From Pelagicoccus albus (GTDB taxonomy: Bacteria > Verrucomicrobiota > Verrucomicrobiia > Opitutales > Opitutaceae), in NCBI RefSeq assembly GCF_014230145.1, contig NZ_JACHVC010000012.1:625001-689000 (forward strand): a stretch of 64,000 bases of DNA, in the 5' to 3' direction. Position 1 is the stretch's first letter; the number at the start of each line of letters is the position of its first letter. The position numbers and the translations under genes are program-made. The notes beneath the pieces were generated by a model. It had not been told where the DNA came from. It saw nothing but the letters and a program-made list of their open reading frames with translations, and did no database searches. This document shows positions 38,647 to 47,484 of the stretch, in pieces.

Positions 38647-40979
38647 TCTTCTGAGACAGGATCGTCGCCTTCAGCATCTTTTTCTGAAGAGAGTGCGTCC
38701 TGCATAGGGTTATCCGACTTGTCTCGTGACTTCAGCTTAAAACGAGCTTCGTGTATTTTTCTTGGAAATACATTATTCGAAAGATCTGCATCCGCATAGG
38801 CGTTTTCTGGATCTAGCAAAACCGAAACCACCGCCTTTTCAGATACAAAAGGTACACGCACTACCTCGTCACCATGTCGCCAGATTTCAGCAGGAGCATC
38901 GATACGTTCTACCGAGCCATCCTCGAAATCAACCTCCAACTCGACCGGCATAGGGACGCCGCCTAGGTTTTTGATTTTTGCTACATATATATTGCCCTCG
39001 AACTGTCGTACTTCTTTTTGCCAATCCTCGAGGTCATCCTGCGACTTTTGGTAGTCTTCCCGCTCTTTATCCGTCACCGCGAACTCGTCATAGGAGTAGT
39101 ACCAATCCTGCAATTGCTCATCGAACGAGGCGTAGTCAGCCTGTCCTTCCAAGCGGGCAATCATCGGCGTATCCGGATCTTCATAACGTTCTTTGCGATC
39201 CCATGCCTTGCTTGTTTCCGGATCACCATTGTCCAAGACAAAAGACTCGACCGATTCCACCGCGAGATCGACATGATCGTTGGTATAAAACCAAGCCCTC
39301 CAAAACCAATCGAGATCAACGCCGCTAGCATCCTCCATGGTCCTAAAAAAGTCGGCCGGCGTGGGTCGTTTGAAAGCCCAACGGCGAGCATATTCCTGAA
39401 AAGCGAAATCAAACAGATCCCGTCCAAGGATCGACTCTCGCAGCAAGGTTAAACCAAGAGCCGGTTTGCTGTATGCTTGGTAGCCTCGGCTCGTAAGACT
39501 GTCCGCTGAGATCATGATGATCGGATCATCCTTCTTCGCCATCCGCTCCACGACCCGCTTCACCGAGTTGCGGTAAGAGTCCTTGAGTCGTTCGTCGAAC
39601 TGGGTGGTGGCAATGTCTTCCACGAAAGTATTGAAGCCCTCGTCTTGCCACATCCATTGGCGTTCATCGCTGTTCACGATCATCGGGAACCAGATATGGC
39701 CAACCTCGTGCACAATTACCGAGATCACATAATTTCGAACATCCTCCGTATAGGTTCCATCTTCTTCGATTTCCCAACTGGATTGGAAAGAAATCATGGG
39801 ATACTCCATGCCACCCACAGGACCCCAAGTGGACCAAGCCACCGGATAAGGATACTCGTAGACAAGATCTGAATACACGTCCAAGGTCAGCGCTACAGCC
39901 TCCGTCGAATAACGGCCCCAAACGGCTTCAGCTTCCTTGGGAAAGGCACTCATGGCGAGAGCCTTGCCTTCGCCAATTTCAACACCCTTTGCATCCCAAA
40001 TATAGCCACGAGACGCAGCAAAGGCAAAATCGCGTACGCTCTCGGCAGCGAATTTCCAGGTCGCTTTTCCTTTGGCTGGACTCCCAAGCTTCTTGGCCGC
40101 CTCTTCCTCAGTCACGATCAGGACCGGAGCCTGGCTATCCATCGCTTTCTCCAAGCGCTTACGCTCCTTCTTGCTCAATACTTCCTCTGGATTCTGCAGC
40201 TCACCCGTCGCGGCCACCACGAAATCTTCCGGCACCGTGATCGATACTTCAAACTTGCCAAACTCGAGCGCAAATTCCCCGGAGGCGAGGTAAGGTTTGG
40301 TTTGCCAGCCTACCTCGTCGTAATAGGCGCACATTCTCGGATACCATTGAGCGATTTGGTACACGTAGTCGCCCCCATCCAATTCCATCCGCCCCGTTCG
40401 GCGGGCATTAGCTTCGTCGACTATCGGGTACTCCCAATCGATGTTCAGAACGATCGAGTCGCCGCTAGCCAAAGACTCCGGCAAATCGATCCTCATGTTC
40501 GTTTCCACGATGGTGTACGGCAAATCGGTGCCGTCCTTGTCGGCGACCTTACCCAAGCGTACACCTCCCTCGAAATCCCGCTTGTAGAGGAAGGTTCGGA
40601 AACTCGAATCGCGGATACTGGCGGGTTCTCCGGACTTAGCCGAAAAATTCGGACCTTGGTCGCTCCGAGTTCCCTTGGAGTGATTCGAAAACATGTTCTG
40701 GTCCAACTGGATCCAGAGATAGCTCAACGAGTGCGGAGAGTGATTCACGTATTCGATCGTCTCAGATCCTAGAATCATGGCCTCCGTTTCGTCCAACTCG
40801 ACCTCGATCACGTAATTTGCCTCTTGCTGCCAGTAGGCTGGCCCTGGAGCCCCGGAGGCTAAACGAGCCTCGCTCGGTGAAGGCAAAACGCCAGTCAACT
40901 GCTCAAACTTCTCCCCGGCGGATGCAGACAGAGATAATCCGCAAAAGCCGAGAGCTATTACACAATGTTTGATTCGCAT
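38643..40979 (-). CDS. Secreted M1-family zinc metallopeptidase
   Basis: The protein has 778 residues from ATG 40979, which begins a signal peptide (MRIKHCVIALGFCGLSLSASA); the frame extends 17 codons further but without signal character. The zinc motif is HEVGHIWFPMI..., HExxH with the Glu ligand in the downstream NSDERQWMWQDEGFNTFVE. The substrate-binding GxMEN motif appears as GGMEYPMISF. M1 aminopeptidases trim N-terminal residues of peptides; members with a signal peptide work in the periplasm or outside. The acidic C-terminus (EKDAEGDDPVSED) is unlike the core and of unknown use. Confidence 0.9.
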   Translation of the reverse strand: MRIKHCVIALGFCGLSLSASAGEKFEQLTGVLPSPSEARLASGAPGPAYWQQEANYVIEVELDETEAMILGSETIEYVNHSPHSLSYLWIQLDQNMFSNHSKGTRSDQGPNFSAKSGEPASIRDSSFRTFLYKRDFEGGVRLGKVADKDGTDLPYTIVETNMRIDLPESLASGDSIVLNIDWEYPIVDEANARRTGRMELDGGDYVYQIAQWYPRMCAYYDEVGWQTKPYLASGEFALEFGKFEVSITVPEDFVVAATGELQNPEEVLSKKERKRLEKAMDSQAPVLIVTEEEAAKKLGSPAKGKATWKFAAESVRDFAFAASRGYIWDAKGVEIGEGKALAMSAFPKEAEAVWGRYSTEAVALTLDVYSDLVYEYPYPVAWSTWGPVGGMEYPMISFQSSWEIEEDGTYTEDVRNYVISVIVHEVGHIWFPMIVNSDERQWMWQDEGFNTFVEDIATTQFDERLKDSYRNSVKRVVERMAKKDDPIIMISADSLTSRGYQAYSKPALGLTLLRESILGRDLFDFAFQEYARRWAFKRPTPADFFRTMEDASGVDLDWFWRAWFYTNDHVDLAVESVESFVLDNGDPETSKAWDRKERYEDPDTPMIARLEGQADYASFDEQLQDWYYSYDEFAVTDKEREDYQKSQDDLEDWQKEVRQFEGNIYVAKIKNLGGVPMPVELEVDFEDGSVERIDAPAEIWRHGDEVVRVPFVSEKAVVSVLLDPENAYADADLSNNVFPRKIHEARFKLKSRDKSDNPMQDALSSEKDAEGDDPVSED

Positions 40980-41104
40980 GGGGCGAGAAAAGGAATCCCG
41001 CCCGAGCGAGGCAAGCCGCCAAACCACCAAACCCTTTACTCCGAAACGGATTTGTGTCTTTTCCTCCCCTTCTCCGCAAAAGAATAGTCCAAGACAGTCC
41101 CAAG

Positions 41105-43051
41105 GTGATTACGCTACAAAACTTAACCCTCCAGTACGGGGAACGCTTTCTGTTTCGCGGCGCGACCGCTACGATCGGCGCTAAGGATCGCATCGGCTTG
41201 GTCGGAGCAAACGGGGCTGGAAAAACAACCTTGCTCAAACTTATCGCAGGCAAGGAACCCTTTGACTCTGGGAATATCGACAAAGCCAACTACGTCTCGA
41301 TCGGTTACCTGCCTCAAGACGGCATAGCCGCCCACGGCAAAACCTTGTTCGACGAGGTCCATACTGCGTTTTCCGATGTCTTGGAGCTAAAGCGGAAAAT
41401 AGAAGAAGCCAACACGCGTCTCAACGAACTAGATACAGCGGAGGAAGAATATTCGGAGACCCTTGAACTGCTGGGCGAGTGGGAACTGCAATTGGAGGAT
41501 TTGGACGTAGCTCGCATCCCTTCCAGAATCGAGTCCATCTTGCTTGGGCTCGGGTTCCAATCCTCTGACATGCAGCGGATGACCGATGAGTTTTCCGGAG
41601 GCTGGCAGATGCGTATCGCGCTCGCGAAGCTCCTCTTGTCACAGCCCTCGCTACTCTTACTCGACGAACCGACCAATCACCTAGATGTGGAATCGCAAGC
41701 CTGGTTGGAAGAGTTCCTCCGCCGCTACCACGGCTCTTTACTGATGGTATCGCACGACCGAGCCTTCCTCGACTCCCTTACAACTCGAACCTTCGAAGTC
41801 TACCAAGGAGCCCTAACCGTCTACTCTGGCAACTACAGCAAGTACGAAACCCAATCGGTTGAAAGAAGAGCACAGCTTGAAAAGGCTTACGCGAAACAGC
41901 AAAGGGAACTGGCCAAAACCCAGCAGTTCATCGATCGCTTCAGAGCCAAGGCCACAAAAGCTCGACAGGTTCAATCTCGCATCAAGGCCCTCGAGAAAGT
42001 CGAACGCATAGAGATCGAACAGGAAGCAGATCAGGTTGCATTCTCTTTTCCTGAACCGCCTCGTTCGGGTCAAAACGTCATCGAAGTACAAAACCTTCGC
42101 AAGTGCTACGGCGAACTGGAAGTAATCCATTCTGCCAACATCCGCATCGAACGCGGCGACCGCATTGCAGTCGTAGGAGTTAACGGAGCAGGCAAAACGA
42201 CTTTGGCCAAAATCCTTGCTGGTGTCGAACCCTTCCAAGAGGGCGAGCGTATCGTCGGAGGCAATACAAGCATCTCCTACTTTGCCCAGCATCAAGCGGA
42301 CGAATTGGACCCAGAGCTCGACATATTCGAAACCATCGAACGCGTCGCGGAAGTCGGTAACAACACGTCCCTCCGCACAATTCTAGGATCCTTCCTCTTT
42401 CAGGGAGACGATGTATTCAAAAAAGTAAAGGTACTCTCCGGAGGAGAGCGAAACCGAGTGGCTCTCGCCAAGATGCTGGTCCAGCCCGCCAACTTTCTTA
42501 TCTTGGACGAACCCACCAATCACCTCGATATCAGGTCGCAAGACGTGCTACGTGGAGCATTGGAGAAGTTCCCCGGCACTTTCCTAATCGTATCCCACAA
42601 TCGCGACTTCCTCGACAGCATCGTAAGCAAGGTATTGGAAGTCCGAAAAGACGGACTATCTCTGCATCCGGGCAACGTTTCCGACTACCTTGCCAGATTG
42701 GAGGCTCGCAAGAGCGCAGTCGCCCCGAATTCTGCCTATTCAAGAACGGAACCAAAACCGGCTACGGAGACGAAAACGCAGAACCCCAAGGAACTGCGTC
42801 GACTGCGCGCTCAACAACAAGCGAAGCTAAAGCCCCTAACCGATAAGCTTAAGAAAGTAGAAGGGGAAATAGCCAAACTAGAGTCGCAGCAATCTGAATA
42901 CGAGTCGCTCATGGCTGACCCGGATTTCTACAAAGACTCTGCCAAGTCGCAGGAAGTCCTGACTACCTACGACGCAAACAAAGGAAAGATCGAGACCGCC
43001 TACGAGACCTGGTCCGACCTTTCCGATCAGATAGCAGCCGCGGAGCAATAA
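41105..43051 (+). CDS. ABC-F family ATPase (ribosome-associated)
   Basis: The protein (648 residues from GTG 41105, start MITLQNLTLQYGER) has two ABC domains without membrane spans: Walker A GANGAGKTT and GVNGAGKTT, signatures FSGGWQMR and LSGGERNR, Walker B LLLLDEPTNHLD and LILDEPTNHLD, with a linker arm between them and a C-terminal coiled coil (about 555-640). This layout marks ABC-F factors such as Uup/YheS, which act on stalled ribosomes. A frame start at 41054 is possible but adds 17 residues before the usual beginning. No drug-resistance role can be read from the sequence. Confidence 0.92.
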   Translation: MITLQNLTLQYGERFLFRGATATIGAKDRIGLVGANGAGKTTLLKLIAGKEPFDSGNIDKANYVSIGYLPQDGIAAHGKTLFDEVHTAFSDVLELKRKIEEANTRLNELDTAEEEYSETLELLGEWELQLEDLDVARIPSRIESILLGLGFQSSDMQRMTDEFSGGWQMRIALAKLLLSQPSLLLLDEPTNHLDVESQAWLEEFLRRYHGSLLMVSHDRAFLDSLTTRTFEVYQGALTVYSGNYSKYETQSVERRAQLEKAYAKQQRELAKTQQFIDRFRAKATKARQVQSRIKALEKVERIEIEQEADQVAFSFPEPPRSGQNVIEVQNLRKCYGELEVIHSANIRIERGDRIAVVGVNGAGKTTLAKILAGVEPFQEGERIVGGNTSISYFAQHQADELDPELDIFETIERVAEVGNNTSLRTILGSFLFQGDDVFKKVKVLSGGERNRVALAKMLVQPANFLILDEPTNHLDIRSQDVLRGALEKFPGTFLIVSHNRDFLDSIVSKVLEVRKDGLSLHPGNVSDYLARLEARKSAVAPNSAYSRTEPKPATETKTQNPKELRRLRAQQQAKLKPLTDKLKKVEGEIAKLESQQSEYESLMADPDFYKDSAKSQEVLTTYDANKGKIETAYETWSDLSDQIAAAEQ

Positions 43052-43063
43052 GCTCCGCAATAC

Positions 43064-43465
43064 TTAGCTGTCCGCACTGAGAACGAAATCGGCGATATAG
43101 TGCAGTAGCAGGTCGCGTTCGTTATCGGACTCCAAGTCTCCAAAAAATGGAAACATGGTACCTTCGAACTTACCGAGCGACCGGACTTCCGCGAAGATAT
43201 AGGCCCTGTCGCGTATTTCGGCAATCTTGATGTCCAAGCAGGCGGGCTGGCCGCGATAGTTTCGGACAATCGTTACCGCCGCGTAGCCGTAGTGGTCCTC
43301 CTTTTCACAGGAAGAATAGCTGAAAGGGACATTCGCTCCCTTCAATACCGACTTTAGCCAGTTTGAGGATTTGGATACGACATCCAAGGTCCTGGATGGC
43401 GAACTCTGTTTGGCTGCCATCACTAGCAGCAGATCATCTTTTGGTTCTGGATCTCCACTCTTCAT
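43064..43465 (-). CDS. Conserved-looking hypothetical protein downstream of nrdJ
   Basis: The 133-residue protein is not recognised. It has an acidic N-terminus, a basic stretch (SRTLDVVSKSSNWLKSVLKG) and alternating strands such as YGYAAVTIVRNYRGQPACLD and IRDRAYIFAEVRSLG, suggesting a small alpha/beta fold; no signal peptide or membrane span is visible. It follows nrdJ by 83 bases on the same strand, after a strong hairpin (43512-43539), and converges with the ABC-F gene. Cotranscription with nrdJ is possible. Confidence 0.6.
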   Translation of the reverse strand: MKSGDPEPKDDLLLVMAAKQSSPSRTLDVVSKSSNWLKSVLKGANVPFSYSSCEKEDHYGYAAVTIVRNYRGQPACLDIKIAEIRDRAYIFAEVRSLGKFEGTMFPFFGDLESDNERDLLLHYIADFVLSADS

Positions 43466-43511
43466 AAGGAATTTTGTTTGGGTTTTTCGGGGGATAATAA
43501 CGAGGAGCTTC

Positions 43512-43539
43512 CGGGCTCTGACTCTTATGAGTCAGAGCC
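43512..43539 (-). terminator. Strong hairpin after nrdJ without a full T-run
   Basis: A perfect 12-base stem (43512-43523 with 43528-43539, arms GGGCTCTGACTC and GAGTCAGAGCCC) with a four-base loop lies nine bases after the nrdJ stop on the minus strand. No T-run follows, so it may protect the nrdJ mRNA end or act as a weak terminator before the next gene. Confidence 0.55.
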
Positions 43540-43548
43540 CAAGGATCA

Positions 43549-46500
43549 CTACTCGCCGCAACCGCCGTCCTTGAATCCGCAATCGCGGCAAGAACGACAT
43601 TTGCCGTCATGCACATATGCCATCGAACCGCACTTAGGGCAAGACTCTGCGCTTTTATTTTGGATACTTTTGAAGAATGAGGACTTTTTCTCCTCGGCCG
43701 GCTTGATGGTGACGTCTCCACTCTGCGCGGTCGCAGCGGCCGGAACTGCCGCCGCAAAATCGATCAGCTTCTCTCCATTCGACTCCGGAAAAAGCCATTG
43801 CAGGATCTGCATCATGGCATCCACTACGCTCTTACAGGTCTTGATCTGATCCGCCACGCCCTCTTGGTCGCCCACCTTGGTGAAACCACTTGGGTCGAAG
43901 GCAGTGTAGCGGAAGGACTCGATCAAACTGGAAAGCGGAACCCCATATTGGAGAGATATGGAAAACGCTTTGCAGAAGCTCTCGAACATACCGTTGGCGA
44001 ACGAGCCAGCTTGCCCGACTCGACCAAACACCTCTCCACAACTACCGTCCGGATAAATGCCGACCGTGAGGAAACCTTCCATGATTCCGCCGCCCACTTC
44101 AAACTTGAGCGTCTGGGATATACGACGTCCGGGCAAACGGACCCGACGTGGCTTGCTGGCCTCTCGCACAATTTCTCCCACCTGTTGACGAACACCTTCC
44201 ACCAAGTCATCCCAGACGCAGTCGGGATTCCACTTACGGCCCTCTGGCGTATCAACATTGTAGACCGAGATGCCCTTGGAATCTGCTCGATAAAGAGCGA
44301 CACACTTGACTCCCATATCGTGACAATCGACCAGACACTGCTTGATGTCTTCCTTGGTCGCAGTATGGGGCAAATTCACAGTCTTAGAAGTAGCGCCAGA
44401 AAGGAACGGCTGTATTGCTCCCAGCATACGCATATGGCCTTTGGCCAAAATCGAGCGTTTTCCCGTGCCAGAGGTAGCCGAACAATCGAAAGCCCCCTTA
44501 TGCTCTTCGGCAAGCCACGGAATATCTTCCACATGGCTAGAGCCTGCCAATACGACGGCCTCTTGAGCGTCCGCAGTGCCGTTCTGCCCTTTCTCGCGAA
44601 GCTCATTTAGATAAGCCTCCAACTTGGGGATATCGCCAATCTTGAAGCCAATCAGCTCGTTCAGGTGCTGGCGGATCGGGCCAACCTGACTTTCATCGAT
44701 GTACTGGCGTAGATGGCGAACGACCATGCCCATGCGAGAACCGCAAGCGGTGTAGAGACCATCCAGACCTGCAACCTCCAAGGCCGCTTCACACACCTGC
44801 TGCGTAGTGTAACCCTGGGTACGAAGGCCTTCTAGAGCCAAGGTGTTAAACATCTTGAGCATACCGCCGCCGGACAAGTTCTTGTACTTGACCAAGGTGT
44901 AATCGGGTTCCGCGGAAGTCGTGCCTTCATCGTAGACTCCCATGGGAGCCGAAATGGTTCCCGTCGGAGCCATCACAGTAGTGAAACTGTTGCGGAAGCG
45001 TTTCGAGTCTATTACCTCACCCCAAGTATCAGAATTAACTCCCTGCAGTTGGGTAACGATCTCTGGAATCGCAATATCTGAACCTTCGAAGCTTCTAGCG
45101 TAGCCTTTGAGAACATCGAGCGAAGTTAGCCCCTGGGCCATAGGAAGACGCGATCCGCGGGCCTTGAAAAGGCTTTCCGCCTCCTTCTCGATATCCTTCC
45201 CATCGCTAAACGCGCCTGAAAGGTCCTGCACAGCCTTGTGGAGTTCAAGCACCTCGCGGAGATCCGACTCGGTCGCCTCGAAACGTGGGTAAGCGCCCAG
45301 CTCCTGCCCCATTTCCGCACTCGCCTTCCAGCAGGTTGATGTCAGCAAGCTGACGAGTTGGCTGGCAATCAGACGGCCCTCGTCGCTGTCATACGGTATA
45401 CCCATTGCCATAAGCAGACCGCCCACATTTGCATAACCGATTCCGGTGGTGCGGTATCGGTAGGTACCGGCTGCTATTTCAGGGATCGGGAAACCGCCTT
45501 CTTCGATGTTTAGGTCCGCCGCGATCATGGCGAGGCGAATAGCCTTCTGCATCTTCTCAACCTTCATTGTCTTGGAATCGCGATCGTAGAAGCGATAGAC
45601 GTTGAAGCTGGAAAGGTTGCAGGAAGTGAAATTGAGGTGGAGGTATTCCGAGCAAGGGTTGCTCGTGTAGATATCTCCATCCGCCTTCACTGGATTCCAA
45701 ATGTTGATGAAATCGTTATTGTGCGTGCCCGGTTCCGCATTGTGCCAAACACATTCGGCTATCGCATCAAGAATGTCTTCCGCCTTAAAGGTATCTTCGA
45801 CCTTGGTCGGATCGCTCACCCAGCGAGTCGCGTACTCGCCCTTAGTTTGGTAGGCCTTCCAGAAGTCGCCCTTGAGCGAGACGGAATGGTTCGCGTTTTG
45901 GTGAGCCAGAGTCTCGCCATAGAGCAAATCATCCATCCCTGAATCGTATTGGCGATCTGTCACCATCGGCATATCCAAAACGATGCGGGCGGCCATTCGC
46001 TCCGCGGGTGATCCCTTAGTCGCGTACTCTTCGGCCTTCTTCTTGAGAGCGACCGATACATTGTGTTCGCGGAGAACAATCTTGCCGATGTTTTCCTGCT
46101 CGTTCTTGGCCGAGATGAATTGGAAAATATCCGGGTGGTCCGCGAAGAGCAAAACCATGCGGGCGGCTCGGCGAGTCTTGCCTCCAGACTTGATGGCACC
46201 AGCCATCCGGTCGAAGCCTTTGTCGAAAGATATCGGTCCGGACGCAAAGCCTTTGCCCATGATTGGCTCCTTGGAGGAGCGGATGGATGATAGATTTACG
46301 CCGATACCAGAACCGCTGGAGAACACACCCCCTTCTGCAATCTGGTGGCTAAGGATCTTTTCCATCGAATCCTCAATACCCATGAGGAAACAGGCAGAAG
46401 CTTGCGGGTGTATGTACGCATTGGATACTTCCCTCACCTCGAGATTCCTATCATCGAAATCCCCTTCCGGCATGATCGCCTTAAACGCGCGATTTCCACG

Positions 46501-47043
46501 ATTGTCCATGGACTTTCTGAGGTCCGGACGTCCCCAACGCCATTGCTCCCAGTGTCCGATGTTAAACCAAACTGGCGAGTTCGGAGCCCACATCTGGAAA
46601 GCGAGCAAATACTTAAGCTCGTGATTGTATGCTAAGGCATCATCTTCAGTCGCAAAGTAGCCATGACGCCACCCCCAGACCGTGTAAGTGTTGGCGATAC
46701 GGTCAAAGGCATGCCGCAAAGAATCTTCGTATTCTGGAGTGTCCGGGTCCCTCCCAAACAGATACTTGCTCGCCGTGATCTTAAGCGCGTTCTCTGCCCA
46801 AAAGGAAGGAACCTCTACCCCCTTGCGCTCGTAACTTGGCTTGCCCGTCTTCCAGTCCATGATCACCACATCGCGACGCTCCCACGAGATGTTCTCGTAG
46901 GGATTCTTTCCGTCCGTAGTGAAAACTCTATCGATCGTCAGCCCCCCGAGAAGATCCTCGCGAGGATCCAACAAAATTGATTGGCCATACCCAACATCGA
47001 GGCGGGTTTCAGTTAGGGGATCGGTGACGTCTAAAGAATTCAT
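43549..47043 (-). CDS. nrdJ: Adenosylcobalamin-dependent ribonucleotide reductase (class II)
   Basis: The 1164-residue protein converts ribonucleotides to deoxyribonucleotides with B12 as radical source. It has the class II signatures NPCSEYLHLNFTSCNLSS, APTGTISAPMGVYDEGTTS and a C-terminal Cys-rich tail (CPKCGSMAYVHDGKCRSCRDC, then GGCGE) typical of the large NrdJ form, which carries the redox Cys pair. ATG 47043 (MNSLDVTDPLTETRLDVG) is preferred over the TTG at 47124, which would add 27 residues without homology. No small subunit gene is near, as expected. The 5' region shows palindromes but no clear cobalamin riboswitch. Confidence 0.96.
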   Translation of the reverse strand: MNSLDVTDPLTETRLDVGYGQSILLDPREDLLGGLTIDRVFTTDGKNPYENISWERRDVVIMDWKTGKPSYERKGVEVPSFWAENALKITASKYLFGRDPDTPEYEDSLRHAFDRIANTYTVWGWRHGYFATEDDALAYNHELKYLLAFQMWAPNSPVWFNIGHWEQWRWGRPDLRKSMDNRGNRAFKAIMPEGDFDDRNLEVREVSNAYIHPQASACFLMGIEDSMEKILSHQIAEGGVFSSGSGIGVNLSSIRSSKEPIMGKGFASGPISFDKGFDRMAGAIKSGGKTRRAARMVLLFADHPDIFQFISAKNEQENIGKIVLREHNVSVALKKKAEEYATKGSPAERMAARIVLDMPMVTDRQYDSGMDDLLYGETLAHQNANHSVSLKGDFWKAYQTKGEYATRWVSDPTKVEDTFKAEDILDAIAECVWHNAEPGTHNNDFINIWNPVKADGDIYTSNPCSEYLHLNFTSCNLSSFNVYRFYDRDSKTMKVEKMQKAIRLAMIAADLNIEEGGFPIPEIAAGTYRYRTTGIGYANVGGLLMAMGIPYDSDEGRLIASQLVSLLTSTCWKASAEMGQELGAYPRFEATESDLREVLELHKAVQDLSGAFSDGKDIEKEAESLFKARGSRLPMAQGLTSLDVLKGYARSFEGSDIAIPEIVTQLQGVNSDTWGEVIDSKRFRNSFTTVMAPTGTISAPMGVYDEGTTSAEPDYTLVKYKNLSGGGMLKMFNTLALEGLRTQGYTTQQVCEAALEVAGLDGLYTACGSRMGMVVRHLRQYIDESQVGPIRQHLNELIGFKIGDIPKLEAYLNELREKGQNGTADAQEAVVLAGSSHVEDIPWLAEEHKGAFDCSATSGTGKRSILAKGHMRMLGAIQPFLSGATSKTVNLPHTATKEDIKQCLVDCHDMGVKCVALYRADSKGISVYNVDTPEGRKWNPDCVWDDLVEGVRQQVGEIVREASKPRRVRLPGRRISQTLKFEVGGGIMEGFLTVGIYPDGSCGEVFGRVGQAGSFANGMFESFCKAFSISLQYGVPLSSLIESFRYTAFDPSGFTKVGDQEGVADQIKTCKSVVDAMMQILQWLFPESNGEKLIDFAAAVPAAATAQSGDVTIKPAEEKKSSFFKSIQNKSAESCPKCGSMAYVHDGKCRSCRDCGFKDGGCGE

Positions 47044-47315
47044 ATGTGCGGTGTGTGGGATTGGGTGTTCGGGAGGAACAGGAAGATCATTCGCAAGCCG
47101 AAGATCCAAATCCGAGACAAGCAACCGAGATTCCCTTACTACCAGAAACCCGTATTCACAAATCGGGGACGAATCAACCTACCCTGTGTCCAAATTTAAG
47201 TGGGGCTACAAAAATCGAATGCAGCTTAAGCGTGTTGGATTTAGCGACGCTCGCTCGTCAGGCAAGTGAAGATCTGACCAAGGGTTTTCCTGCTCTCTAA
47301 AAACCTGTAAATTAC

Positions 47316-47331
47316 CACAAACAAGTTTGTG
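47316..47331. repeat. 16-base perfect palindrome, possible operator of nrdJ
   Basis: CACAAACAAGTTTGTG is an inverted repeat with seven-base arms and a two-base centre. Its length equals that of an NrdR box, but the central ATATAT-type core of NrdR boxes is absent. It lies about 270 bases before the nrdJ ATG. Confidence 0.4.
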
Positions 47332-47373
47332 AGAAACGCCTTAAAACGCTGACTAACAGGGCCCTCCACTCAC

Positions 47374-47390
47374 CTAATATAACGTATTAG
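47374..47390. repeat. 17-base palindrome in the nrdJ upstream region
   Basis: CTAATATAACGTATTAG has six-base arms CTAATA/TATTAG around TAACG. It is centred about 58 bases from the other palindrome. An operator is possible; no family can be assigned. Confidence 0.35.
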
Positions 47391-47484
47391 ATTTGATAAA
47401 AAAAGATGGCATGGGGTCCGACATAGACTAGGGTGCACTACCTATCGGAAGCCAAATACCGGCTGCAAAAAAACAAGGCGAAAA

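Larger units (their letters stand above)
47044..47484. other. nrdJ/ligase intergenic region, no gene seen
   Basis: About 440 bases between nrdJ and the ligase gene hold no coding frame of good character. It contains two short palindromes (47316-47331 and 47374-47390) and an AT-rich patch near 47380-47410. I looked for a cobalamin riboswitch on the minus strand and did not find its conserved B12-box sequence. The nrdJ promoter should lie here. Confidence 0.5.

Noticed and set aside
43798-44610. 270-residue plus-strand frame antisense to nrdJ
   Set aside because: Entirely within nrdJ, without recognisable motifs or a ribosome binding site.
47046-47300. 84-residue plus-strand frame in the nrdJ upstream region
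   Set aside because: No ribosome binding site, low-complexity composition and partial overlap with the nrdJ frame; more likely a regulatory region.
47044-47484. Cobalamin riboswitch before nrdJ
   Set aside because: No B12-box or conserved core sequence was found by eye on the minus strand; a covariance scan would settle it.
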